Shown: piece after piece, positions 1 through 7,689 of the stretch
Position numbering within the stretch: position 1 is the first letter of the stretch
Layout: each line of letters opens with the position of its first letter
NCBI GenBank assembly: GCA_041390625.1
Contig: JAWKPM010000004.1
Span: 1 to 64,000, forward strand
From: RBC038 sp041390625
Lineage (GTDB): Bacteria; Chloroflexota; Dehalococcoidia; UBA2979
Reading direction: 5' to 3'
DNA length: 64,000 bases
The notes under the pieces: generated by a model
The model's input: the letters and a program-made list of their open reading frames with translations, nothing else
Told to the model about the DNA's origin: nothing
Databases searched by the model: none
Program-made: the position numbers and the translations under genes

Positions 1-1
1 G

Positions 2-811
2 GGCGCGCCGAACTGGCAGGGGAACATGGAGGACCCCTACGGCTCGACGCTGATCGCCAACTACGCCATGGTCGCGCACCGGCACATGCACAACTACGGC
101 ACGACGAGCGCCGACCTCGCCGAGATCTCCGTCTCGACCCGGGCGCACGCGATGCGTAACCCCGAGGCCGTGAAGGCGATGACCGACCTGCAGTTCCAGG
201 GCATCAACGAGATCACGGTCCAGGACGTGCTCGACTCCCGCGTGATCGCGGACCCGCTGCACCTGCTCGAGTGCTGCATGGTCTCCGACGGCGGCGGCGC
301 CCTGGTGATCGCGAGCCCCGAGGTGGCGCGCGGGACGAAGAAGCCGCCAGTGTGGATCATCGGGACCGGCGAGGCGACGAAGTACCGCGAGAACGGCGGC
401 GACATCACCACGAGCGCCGGCGCGCAGTCCGGCCCGATCGCCTTCGGCGAGGCACAGGTCTCGCCGGACGAGATCGACATCGCGATGATCTACGACTCGT
501 TCACCATCACCGTGGCGACCTGCATCGAGGACCTCGGCTTCTGTAAGAAGGGCGAGATCAAGGACTTCGTGAAGGACCTGCGCTTCCGCTTCGACAGCCC
601 GCTGAAGCCGGCCGTGAACACGGACGGCGGCGGCCTGTCCTCCAACCACCCGGGCATGCGCGGGCTGTTCCTGCTGCTCGAGTCGGTGCGGCAGCTGCGC
701 GGCGAGTCGACCTCGCAGGTGGCGAACGCACAGCTCGCCGTCGCGCACGGCAACGGCGGCCTGCTGGGCGGCAACCACACCGGCGGCACCGTCATCCTGG
801 CCAAGGACTAA
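2..811 (+). CDS. Thiolase / SCP2-type acetyl-CoA acetyltransferase, 3' part
   Basis: The frame is open to the left edge, so this is the C-terminal ~269 residues of a longer gene (thiolases are usually ~390). The visible part matches lipid-transfer/SCP2-type thiolases: a GAPNWQG-MEDPYG stretch, then NTDGGGLSSNHPGMRG, and near the end AHGNGGLLGGNHTGG. In this subfamily HGNGG replaces the classical C-terminal CxG cysteine motif. The role would be thiolytic cleavage or condensation of acyl-CoA in the cytoplasm. The next gene, 25 bp downstream, encodes a DUF35 zinc-ribbon/OB protein, the usual partner of such thiolases, and an acyl-CoA ligase follows. The substrate cannot be read from the sequence. 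The nucleophilic Cys lies outside the window. Confidence 0.88.
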   Translation, partial: GAPNWQGNMEDPYGSTLIANYAMVAHRHMHNYGTTSADLAEISVSTRAHAMRNPEAVKAMTDLQFQGINEITVQDVLDSRVIADPLHLLECCMVSDGGGALVIASPEVARGTKKPPVWIIGTGEATKYRENGGDITTSAGAQSGPIAFGEAQVSPDEIDIAMIYDSFTITVATCIEDLGFCKKGEIKDFVKDLRFRFDSPLKPAVNTDGGGLSSNHPGMRGLFLLLESVRQLRGESTSQVANAQLAVAHGNGGLLGGNHTGGTVILAKD

Positions 812-836
812 CTCGAGGAATCGGAGGAGACAACAG

Positions 837-1250
837 ATGCCCAACCGACCACAGCCCCGGTTCCCCGAGCCCAACACGCAGCCCTTCTGGGACGGCGTGA
901 AGGCGGGCGAGCTGAAGTACCTGCAGTGCAAGGACTGCAACGAGATCATCTTCACGCCGCGGCTGATCTGCTCCGACTGCGGTGGCCTGAACCTCGAGTG
1001 GAAGACTTCGAAGGGTGAGGGTGAGGTGTACACCTACTCGGTCGTGCGCCAGAACCGGAACCCTGCGTTCTCGGACCTCGGCGCGTACGCGGTGGCGTAC
1101 GTGGACCTCGACGAGGGCTTCCGCATGCTGACCAACGTCGTCGGCGTCGACGACCCCACGAAGGACATCAAGATCGGCCAGCGCGTCAAGGTCGACTACG
1201 AGAAGCAGGACTCGGGCGACATCCCGATCCCGGTGTTCCGTCCCATCTAG
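837..1250 (+). CDS. DUF35 zinc-ribbon/OB-fold thiolase partner
   Basis: This 137-residue protein has an N-terminal rubredoxin-like zinc ribbon (C31-x2-C34 and C45-x2-C48) followed by an OB-fold with the GxVYTYSVVRQN strand typical of Zn-ribbon plus OB-fold acyl-CoA-associated proteins. The family binds acyl-CoA and forms complexes with thiolases, for example in archaeal HMG-CoA synthesis and bacterial steroid side-chain cleavage. A GGAGGAG Shine-Dalgarno lies 7 nt before the ATG, and the gene starts 25 bp after the thiolase stop, so co-transcription and complex formation are likely. Length is normal for the family. Confidence 0.88.
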   Translation: MPNRPQPRFPEPNTQPFWDGVKAGELKYLQCKDCNEIIFTPRLICSDCGGLNLEWKTSKGEGEVYTYSVVRQNRNPAFSDLGAYAVAYVDLDEGFRMLTNVVGVDDPTKDIKIGQRVKVDYEKQDSGDIPIPVFRPI

Positions 1251-1363
1251 CCTCGAGGCTCGCGGGAGATCGATGAGCGGGGCGGCGCGAGCCGCCTCGC
1301 TTCTTTCTACCTCGGCTCCTCGCGTCGGGCCTCCAGTTGGCGTCCCCGGCGGGCGCGTGCCGG

Positions 1364-1369
1364 TAGACT
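1364..1369 (+). promoter_or_regulatory. Candidate -10 box (TAGACT)
   Basis: TAGACT fits a TAnnnT -10 element. It ends 19 nt before the GTG of the acyl-CoA ligase, which would give a leader of about a dozen bases. I see no good -35 at 17 nt. The same hexamer recurs before other starts in the window. Confidence 0.3.
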
Positions 1370-1388
1370 GCGCCGCGAGGAGAGAGCC

Positions 1389-2915
1389 GTGAGCAACCTG
1401 CTGAACCTGACACGCGCGTGCCTCGAGGAGCGGGCTAACGACCCCGCCTCGGCGGGGCGGGCGGCGTTCACGTTCGTCCTCGACTACGACGATGCCTCGA
1501 TGGACCGCTCGTGGACATACGCCGAGGCGTGGGAGCGCGTCCAGGCGATCGGGCGCGGACTGCTGGCGCGTGGCCTCGAGCGGGGCGACCGCGTCCTCGT
1601 GCGGTCGCCGCACTCGGCGGAGTACGCCTTCGCCTTCTTCGGCGCGAACGTCGCGGGGCTCGTGCCGATCCCCGCTTCACCGCAGCTGACCGAGGAGGAG
1701 GCCGAGTTCCTGCTAACGGACTCCGAGGCGCGCGGGCTGATCGCGACGCCAGAGTTGCGCCTCGAGGGGTTCACGGGCATCGAGGTGGAAGCGAGCGAGC
1801 TCGCGTCCCTCGATGGGCCAGGACCGCTGCCTCAGACCGAGGCGGAGGAGCCGGCGTTCCTCATCTACACCTCGGGCACGACATCGAAACCGAAGGGGGT
1901 GCTCCACGCGCAGCGCTCAATCCTTGGACGTGCGCTCATGCGCGAGGGGTGGCAGGGCTTCGGTCCGGACGACACCACACTGCACGCAGGCACGCTGAAC
2001 TGGTCGTACACCCTCGGGGTCGGGCTCATGGACCCGTGGGCGGCCGGCTCGCACGCCGTGCTCTTCGGCGGGACGTACGAGGCGGCAGGGTGGCAACGGC
2101 TGGTGAAGCGCCTCGGGGTCACGATCTTCGTGGCGGTGCCGACGGTGTATCGCCAGATCCTCAAGTACGGCTCGCCGGAGAACGGCGACCTCGCCTCGCT
2201 GCGGCACGGCCTGTGTGCCGGCGAGGCGATGCCGCCGTCGCTCCTCGAGGAGTGGCGGGCGCGGGTGGGGACCGACCTCTTCGAGTCCCTCGGGATGACC
2301 GAGGTCAGCACGTACATCTCGAGCGGGCCGGTGACACCGATCCGCCTCGGATCGCCGGGGCGGCCGCAGCCGGGTCGGCGCGTGGCGATCCTGCCCGAGG
2401 AGGACGGCGATGAGCCGCTGCCGGCCGGTGAGGTCGGGTTGCTGGCGGTGCATCGTTCGGACCCGGGCCTGATGCTCGGCTACTGGCGACGGCCCGATGA
2501 GGAGGCCGCGGTCATGCGCGGCGACTGGTTCGTCGGCGGGGACATGGCCGTCCTCGATGAGGATGGCTACGTCTGGTTCCACGGCCGCGCCGACGACGTC
2601 ATGAAGTCGTTCGGCTACCGCCTGTCACCCGTGGAGATCGAGGCGGCGCTGTCCTCGTGCGGGGGCGTCAGCGAGGTGGCGGTCGTTGGTATCACCCTCG
2701 ATGAGGCGAAGACCATCGTGACCGCCTGCGTTGTGCGGACCCCCGATGAAGCGGGCGCAGCACTCACCACGGAGGCGCTGGCCGCGCATGCCTCGCAGCA
2801 CCTCGCGGGGTACAAGCGGCCGCACGAGTATCGATTCGTCGACGCGCTGCCGCGGACGCGCAACGGCAAGGTGCAGCGTCGGGAGTTGGTCGCGAGCCTC
2901 GCGGCCTCGAGCTAG
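1389..2915 (+). CDS. AMP-forming acyl-CoA synthetase/ligase
   Basis: A 508-residue ANL-superfamily enzyme that activates a carboxylic acid as acyl-AMP and then acyl-CoA. Diagnostic motifs are the phosphate-binding loop YTSGTTSKPKG (about residues 160-170), the ESLGMTE adenine/acid-binding motif, the GRADDVMKSFGYRLSP hinge region and the C-terminal catalytic lysine in TRNGKVQRREL. The GTG start has a GAGGAGAGAG Shine-Dalgarno. It lies downstream of the thiolase/DUF35 pair on the same strand, so a shared degradative pathway is plausible. The region resembles benzoate/2-aminobenzoate-type ligases but I cannot assign the acid. Confidence 0.9.
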   Translation: MSNLLNLTRACLEERANDPASAGRAAFTFVLDYDDASMDRSWTYAEAWERVQAIGRGLLARGLERGDRVLVRSPHSAEYAFAFFGANVAGLVPIPASPQLTEEEAEFLLTDSEARGLIATPELRLEGFTGIEVEASELASLDGPGPLPQTEAEEPAFLIYTSGTTSKPKGVLHAQRSILGRALMREGWQGFGPDDTTLHAGTLNWSYTLGVGLMDPWAAGSHAVLFGGTYEAAGWQRLVKRLGVTIFVAVPTVYRQILKYGSPENGDLASLRHGLCAGEAMPPSLLEEWRARVGTDLFESLGMTEVSTYISSGPVTPIRLGSPGRPQPGRRVAILPEEDGDEPLPAGEVGLLAVHRSDPGLMLGYWRRPDEEAAVMRGDWFVGGDMAVLDEDGYVWFHGRADDVMKSFGYRLSPVEIEAALSSCGGVSEVAVVGITLDEAKTIVTACVVRTPDEAGAALTTEALAAHASQHLAGYKRPHEYRFVDALPRTRNGKVQRRELVASLAASS

Positions 2916-2927
2916 CGCCCTTGAGGG

Positions 2928-3407
2928 CTACTCCGCGCGCCCCTCGGCCGTACCGGTCCACGGCTCACCTGCCGTGTCGAGCAGGACGCAGATCACCTCG
3001 CGGTCGCCCTGGTCCCACGACTCGGCCGAGGGGTAGAGCGCGCTGATGTCGAAGCGCGATTCCTCGTACGACCGGCCGACGAAAGGCTCGAACTGCTCGA
3101 GGCAGGCGTCGGTGGCGAAGTCACGTATCGCCTGTGCGCCGGGGAAGGCGTCGCCGCCCTCGGGGAAGTCGATCAGCGCGAAGACCTGATTGTCGTGCGG
3201 ATCCTCGCAGGGCACGGCCGCCAGCGAGCTCACCGGCGCCGTCGGGTCCTCGGGGTTGTCGAAGCAGTCGCCGAGACGCATCTCGAACGCCGAGACGTCG
3301 CCGGCACCGACGATCTCGCCGCGGTCGTCACGTTCTGCGCCGGAACACGCGATCGCGAGCACGCCGAGGACGACCATCGCCCACGGGAACCATCGACCTC
3401 GAGACAC
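2928..3407 (-). CDS. Septum_form-like lipoprotein (paralogue 1)
   Basis: A 159-residue secreted protein. I chose the GTG at 3407 because a GGAGG Shine-Dalgarno sits just upstream; the longer open frame adds an unlikely Ser/Thr/Arg-rich tail. It begins with a hydrophobic leader ending in LAIAC, a passable lipobox, so it is probably a membrane-anchored lipoprotein. The mature part carries four cysteines in a RLGDCF / VPCEDPHD / DACLEQF / EVICVL arrangement, as in the Septum_form family found mostly in Actinobacteria. The function of that family is poorly defined. It is a clear paralogue of the next gene at 3511-3984. Confidence 0.78.
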   Translation of the reverse strand: MSRGRWFPWAMVVLGVLAIACSGAERDDRGEIVGAGDVSAFEMRLGDCFDNPEDPTAPVSSLAAVPCEDPHDNQVFALIDFPEGGDAFPGAQAIRDFATDACLEQFEPFVGRSYEESRFDISALYPSAESWDQGDREVICVLLDTAGEPWTGTAEGRAE

Positions 3408-3510
3408 GCGCACCTCCGGAGTCGGTGGGACGGTAGACAACGTACCGGGTGCGCCAACAAGGCGCGCGGGCGCTGAACTGCCTCGGAAGGCCGTCTCGAA
3501 CGGTGTGGCG

Positions 3511-3984
3511 CTACTGCGCGCTGCCCTGAGCGGTGCCGACCAGGGGCCGAAGGCGGAGGTCGACGAGGAAGCAGAGGATCTCGCGATCGCCCTTCTGCCA
3601 TGAGAGGTCGGTCGGGTACATCGTGCGGACGTCGTAGCGCGAGTCCTCGAAGGCGATGCCCACGAAGCGCTCGAAGTCGGCGAGACAGGGATCGGCGGCG
3701 TAGGTCTCGAAGGCGTCGATGCCCGGGAAGCCGTCATCGTCCTCGGCCGGGTAGTCGAAGGCGGTGTAGACCTGCGCGTCGTGCGTCTCGTCGCACGGGA
3801 CGGCGTCGAGCGACGCGAATTCGTCGCCGGTCGGCGCGTTGAAACAGTCTCCGACGCGAATCGCGAAGGCGGAGACGCTGCCCGCGCTCACGATCTCACC
3901 GGTGTCGTCGCGTTCGGCCGAATCGCAACCGAGGACGCCGGCGGCGAGGACCCCGAGGGCCAGAAGCGTGCGGATCCGAGGCAT
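3511..3984 (-). CDS. Septum_form-like lipoprotein (paralogue 2)
   Basis: A 157-residue lipoprotein. The ATG at 3984 is preceded by GGAGGTGATCGC, a near-ideal Shine-Dalgarno, so the longer open frame to 4116 is rejected. The signal peptide ends in a good lipobox (VLGC). The mature region shares with the neighbour the ERDD-GEIV-AG-VSAF start, the GDCF, VPCDETHD, PCLADFERFVG and GDREILCFLVD blocks, and all four cysteines. The two genes are tandem on the minus strand about 100 bp apart, a probable local duplication. Role unknown beyond the Septum_form-like fold. Confidence 0.8.
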   Translation of the reverse strand: MPRIRTLLALGVLAAGVLGCDSAERDDTGEIVSAGSVSAFAIRVGDCFNAPTGDEFASLDAVPCDETHDAQVYTAFDYPAEDDDGFPGIDAFETYAADPCLADFERFVGIAFEDSRYDVRTMYPTDLSWQKGDREILCFLVDLRLRPLVGTAQGSAQ

Positions 3985-4118
3985 GCGATCACCTCCACGT
4001 GCCGCGGCACCACCGTACGAGCGGGTTGGCGACCCGGTCATCGGGAGTCCCCCGCACGGGCGATTTGCGCCGCGCGCAGGCGAGGACGACACTCGGGCAT
4101 CCGAGGACGGAGGCACGG

Positions 4119-4478
4119 ATGAACGAGCGCTGGCGGTCGATCGTGACGGGGTTCGCGGGCGGCGGCGCCTCGGGCCTGACGGGCATCGGTGGGGGCACGG
4201 TGATGGTGCCGCTGCTCACCGGCGTGCTGCACATGCCTCAGCACCGGGCGCATGCGACCAGCCTCGTGATCGTGATCTTCGCGGCACTTTCGGCCGTGAC
4301 GCAGTACCTCTCACGCGACCAGGTGGACTGGGGCCTCGCGGGTGCGCTGGCGATCGGGGCGATCGTCGGGGCGCAAATCGGCGCGCGTACCATGCGCCAG
4401 CTGCCCGAACGGCGGCTGCGGATGGTGTTCGCGCTGTTCCTGCTGTTCGTGGGCATCCGCCTGCTGGTCTGGGGCTAG
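4119..4478 (+). CDS. TauE/SafE half-protein, first half
   Basis: A 119-residue hydrophobic protein with the TauE/SafE signature GLTGIGGGTVMVP near its N-terminus and three or four predicted membrane segments. Full-length TauE/SafE anion exporters are normally ~250 residues with two such repeats; this gene has one repeat and stops. The ATG at 4119 has GGAGG upstream. The companion gene begins two bases after this stop and carries the second repeat, so the two probably form a heterodimeric transporter. The substrate, possibly sulfite or another sulfur-containing anion, is only a family-level inference. Confidence 0.82.
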   Translation: MNERWRSIVTGFAGGGASGLTGIGGGTVMVPLLTGVLHMPQHRAHATSLVIVIFAALSAVTQYLSRDQVDWGLAGALAIGAIVGAQIGARTMRQLPERRLRMVFALFLLFVGIRLLVWG

Positions 4479-4480
4479 CG

Positions 4481-4882
4481 ATGGACCTCGATGGCTCGGT
4501 GATCGCGGCGCTGCTCATCGGCCTCGCGGGCGGCGCCTTCGGCGGGTTGCTGGGGATCGGTGGCGGCACGCTGTTCGTGCCGGCGCTGGTGCTGCTGCTC
4601 GGCGAGGAGCAGCACGTGGCGCAGGGCGTGTCACTGGTGGTGATCATTCCCACCGCTATCTCGGCGACGACGGCGAACCTTCGAGGCGGCCTCGTGGATC
4701 TCGAGGTGGCGAAGTGGGTGACGCCGTTCGCGGTTGGCGCGGCGCTGTTGGCGGCGTGGGTGGCAGGCCAGATCGGCGCGGACACGCTCAGCCGCGTGTT
4801 CGGCGTCGTGGTGCTGTACGTCGGCAGCCGGACGCTGTTCACCACGTGGCGCGCCGGGCGGCGGGCGGCGGCCTCCACTTAA
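4481..4882 (+). CDS. TauE/SafE half-protein, second half
   Basis: A 133-residue membrane protein with GLLGIGGGTLFVP, the same glycine-rich motif as its upstream partner, and about four hydrophobic segments. It starts two nucleotides after the preceding stop, so translation is likely coupled. Together the two genes encode what is usually one TauE/SafE polypeptide. Both halves have clean starts, stops and intact motifs, so this looks like a genuine split or an ancestral two-subunit state and not a broken gene. Confidence 0.82.
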   Translation: MDLDGSVIAALLIGLAGGAFGGLLGIGGGTLFVPALVLLLGEEQHVAQGVSLVVIIPTAISATTANLRGGLVDLEVAKWVTPFAVGAALLAAWVAGQIGADTLSRVFGVVVLYVGSRTLFTTWRAGRRAAAST

Positions 4883-4910
4883 CGAGCGCCCTCGAGAGAC
4901 ACCGGGCGGG

Positions 4911-5873
4911 TCAGACGCCTCGGAGCAGCACGCCCTGGATGAAGACGACGTAGAGCACGAGGAGCACGACGCCCTCGATGCGGCTGATGTGGTAGCGAGG
5001 CCACGCGAGCGGCACGAGGATGAGGGTGCTGATCGCGAGGGCCGGCACCTCGAACTGGAAGAGCTCCTGGTCAAACGGCATCGTCACGAGGGCCGACGTC
5101 AGTCCGAGCACGCCCAGCAGGTTGAAGATGTTCGAGCCGACGACGTTCGCTACCGCGATCTCGTGTTCGCGCCGAAAGGCTGCCACGGCGCTCGTGGCGA
5201 GCTCGGGGAGACTCGTGCCGGTGGCGACGATGGTGGCGCCAATCGCGGCTTGCGAGAGCCCGGCGCGCTCGGCGATGCCGACCGCGCCGTTGACGGCGGT
5301 GTCGGCCCCAAACGTGAGCGCTGCGAGGCCCGCCACCAGCATCCCGCCTTCGGTGAGGCGCGCGGTCGTGCTCGGCGTGAGCTGGCGCGCGGCCTCAGCC
5401 GCCTCGGCCTCGATCGCGGCCGCGGCCTCGGGCCACAGCCGTGGCGAGATCGCGACGAAGGCGATGAGGCCGAGGAACATGACCGAGCCCTCGATGTGAC
5501 CGATGCGGCCGCTGGCGGCGAAGGCAATCGTCAGCGCCGTACCCGCGATCAGCACGGGAATCTCCCAGCGCACGAGGCGTTGATTCACGCCGACCGGCGC
5601 GATCGCGGCCGAGAGCCCGAGGACGAGCGCGACGTTCGCGACGTTTGAGCCGAGGACGTTGCCGACGGCGATGTCGGAGGACTCTCGCGACGCGGCAAGC
5701 AGGCTGACGACAAATTCGGGCGCCGATGTCCCGAAGGCGACGACCGTGGCGCCGATGACGACGCGGCTGATGCCGAACGACGCCGCGAGCGAGGCGGCCG
5801 AGCGCACGGTGAGCCACGCGCCCGCCAGCAGCAGGATCAGCCCGACGACGACCCGAACGAGATCGAGGGTCAC
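4911..5873 (-). CDS. Na+/Ca2+ exchanger family antiporter (YrbG-like)
   Basis: A 320-residue CaCA-superfamily antiporter with two inverted repeats. Each contains the cation-binding alpha motif: GTSAPEFVVS in the first half and GTSLPELATS in the second, and each is followed by a GS/N motif (GNVLGSNVANV and ANVVGSNIFNL). About ten membrane segments are visible, and length is normal for YrbG-type proteins. It would exchange Na+ or H+ for Ca2+ at the cytoplasmic membrane. The gene is convergent with the TauE pair and lies just downstream of the CBS-domain gene, nine bases away. Confidence 0.92.
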   Translation of the reverse strand: MTLDLVRVVVGLILLLAGAWLTVRSAASLAASFGISRVVIGATVVAFGTSAPEFVVSLLAASRESSDIAVGNVLGSNVANVALVLGLSAAIAPVGVNQRLVRWEIPVLIAGTALTIAFAASGRIGHIEGSVMFLGLIAFVAISPRLWPEAAAAIEAEAAEAARQLTPSTTARLTEGGMLVAGLAALTFGADTAVNGAVGIAERAGLSQAAIGATIVATGTSLPELATSAVAAFRREHEIAVANVVGSNIFNLLGVLGLTSALVTMPFDQELFQFEVPALAISTLILVPLAWPRYHISRIEGVVLLVLYVVFIQGVLLRGV

Positions 5874-5882
5874 GCCGCCAGA

Positions 5883-6365
5883 CTACTCAACGGCGCTGTC
5901 CACTACATCGAGCGCGGGGCCGATCACATCGACGGCGCGGAAGATGCCGACGAGCTTGCCGTCGCGCACGACGGGGATGCGCTTGAAGTGGTGCTCCGAC
6001 AGGATCTCGGCGGCGCGGCGCAGCGTGTCGTCGGCGTCGAGGGTGATGACGGGAGAGGTCATGGCGTCCGCCACCGTGCGGCCGTGTGCTCGCTGCGCCT
6101 CGCGCACGTACTCGATGGCCGATTCGGACGACTCGAGGATCGCCTTCAGGTAGTCGCCGCCAAGGGGCTCCTCGGCGAGCAAGCGGCGGATGATGTCGCT
6201 CGTCGTCACGATGCCGAGGGGATGCTCGTCGGGGTCGACGATGATGTAGCAGTCGTACTTCGTGCCGCCGATGTTCTCGAGGACCGAGCGTAGCGAGGCG
6301 TCCGGCGGGAGCGTGTCCACGTCCTCGAAGATGAAGTCGATGACGCGATAGGCGCTCAGTGGCAT
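5883..6365 (-). CDS. CBS-domain pair protein
   Basis: A 160-residue cytoplasmic protein composed almost entirely of two CBS domains, one with PLGIVTTSDIIRRLL and one with MTSPVITLDADDTLRRAAEIL and FKRIPVVRDGKLVGIF. Such pairs bind adenine nucleotides and sense energy state. The ATG at 6365 follows GGGAGGACGCCAC, which decides the start; a much longer open frame upstream overlaps the CoA-transferase antisense and is rejected. It lies directly upstream of the Na/Ca exchanger and may regulate it, though that is inference from adjacency. Confidence 0.85.
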   Translation of the reverse strand: MPLSAYRVIDFIFEDVDTLPPDASLRSVLENIGGTKYDCYIIVDPDEHPLGIVTTSDIIRRLLAEEPLGGDYLKAILESSESAIEYVREAQRAHGRTVADAMTSPVITLDADDTLRRAAEILSEHHFKRIPVVRDGKLVGIFRAVDVIGPALDVVDSAVE

Positions 6366-6442
6366 GTGGCGTCCTCCCTCGGGACGCCCGTCAGCATCGG
6401 GGACGGGGAAGCAGCAGACAAGAGCGCCTCGGGGGGCGCCGG

Positions 6443-7684
6443 TCAATCGTAATGGTCGCCGATCGCCCCCGCGGCCTCGAGGGCGGCAATCTCGTCCTCG
6501 CTGAAACCAACCTCCGCCAGGACCTCGTGGTTGAACTCGCCAACGAGGCCGCACGGAAGATCCCAGGAGGGCGCGTCGGGCTCGATCCCCCACAAGAACC
6601 CGGGCATGAGGTTCATCCCGGCGTAGCGATGATCGATGAGCTGGAACCAGTTGCGAGACTGCAGCTGCGCGCTGCCCAGCATCTCGGCAGGGGCGACGAT
6701 GGGCGCGGCGATCGCACCTCGCGAGGCAATCGCGTCGGCGGCCTCGGAGGCCTCGAGGCCGCTCGTGAAGGCAGCGATCGCGGCATCGACTTCGGCGCGG
6801 GCGCCGAGCCGCCCGGGCATGGAGGCCCACGCATGGCCGTCGGCGGCCCACTCGGGGTGCCCGGCGACCTCGGCCACCGCGGCCCATTGGGCATCGTTCT
6901 CGGCGGCGACGAAGACCCACTTGTCCTCCCCCGCCGCCGGGTAGGCATCGTGCGGGACGACGTGCGGGTCGGCGTTGCCGAGCGGCTTCGGCAGGCGGTG
7001 GTTCATCGTCCACTCGGCGTAGATGCCGGGCAGCTGCCACGCCAGCACCTCGATCTGGGAGAGGTCGACGTACTGGCCCTCACCCGTCTGCTCTCGCCGC
7101 CGCAACGCCGTCACGAGGGCGAAGACGAGCGTCAGCGCCCCGGTGGCGTCCGAGTGGTAGATCGGCTTCGTTTCCTCGGGTGGGTCGCCCGGGTAGCCGC
7201 GCACGGAGGTGTGGCCGGCCGAGGCATCGAGGCCGGAGCCGAGCGTGACGTAGCCCTGGTACGGCCCCTCGACGCCCCAGCCGGGCATCGACACCATCAC
7301 GAGCCTCGGGTTGATCTCGCGCAGCACGTCCCAGCCCCAGCCCATGCGCTGGATGGTCCCGGCCGAGTAGCCCTCATACAGCACGTCGGCGGAGCGGACG
7401 AGGCGCTTGAAGACCTCGGCGGAGTCGGGGTGTCGCAGGTCGATGGCGATGTTCCGCTTGTTGCGGTTCGGGAGGTGATGGATGGGGCTGCGCTCGTAGG
7501 GCGGTCCCTCGCCCGGCTTCGAGATCGGACTGTCGACGGTCGGTCGAGTCTGCGAGGCGCGCGGGTACGACTCGACCTTGATCACGTCGGCACCGAGGTC
7601 GCCGAGGAGCGAGCCGGCCATCGGGCCCGCCCAGACCTCGGAGAGCTCGAGCACCTTGAGACCCTTGAGAAGTTGCGAGGTCAT
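6443..7684 (-). CDS. Family III (CaiB/BaiF) CoA-transferase, Asp-containing subunit
   Basis: A 413-residue cytoplasmic CoA-transferase. The N-terminus LKGLKVLELSEVWAGPMAGSLLGDLGADVIKVE and NRNKRNIAIDLR are family hallmarks. The catalytic aspartate is present in the IYHSDATGAL block, where it forms the acyl-Asp intermediate. The enzyme moves CoA between carboxylic acids. The ATG lies five bases after the stop of the preceding CoA-transferase gene on the same strand, without a good Shine-Dalgarno, so translation is probably coupled. The pairing suggests a two-subunit enzyme of the benzylsuccinate-CoA-transferase type. The native acid is unknown. Confidence 0.9.
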   Translation of the reverse strand: MTSQLLKGLKVLELSEVWAGPMAGSLLGDLGADVIKVESYPRASQTRPTVDSPISKPGEGPPYERSPIHHLPNRNKRNIAIDLRHPDSAEVFKRLVRSADVLYEGYSAGTIQRMGWGWDVLREINPRLVMVSMPGWGVEGPYQGYVTLGSGLDASAGHTSVRGYPGDPPEETKPIYHSDATGALTLVFALVTALRRREQTGEGQYVDLSQIEVLAWQLPGIYAEWTMNHRLPKPLGNADPHVVPHDAYPAAGEDKWVFVAAENDAQWAAVAEVAGHPEWAADGHAWASMPGRLGARAEVDAAIAAFTSGLEASEAADAIASRGAIAAPIVAPAEMLGSAQLQSRNWFQLIDHRYAGMNLMPGFLWGIEPDAPSWDLPCGLVGEFNHEVLAEVGFSEDEIAALEAAGAIGDHYD

Positions 7685-7689
7685 CTGCG

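Noticed and set aside
6423..6440. GC-rich hairpin after the CoA-transferase stop as terminator
   Set aside because: The stem is only about five bases and there is no T-run, so support is too weak to annotate.
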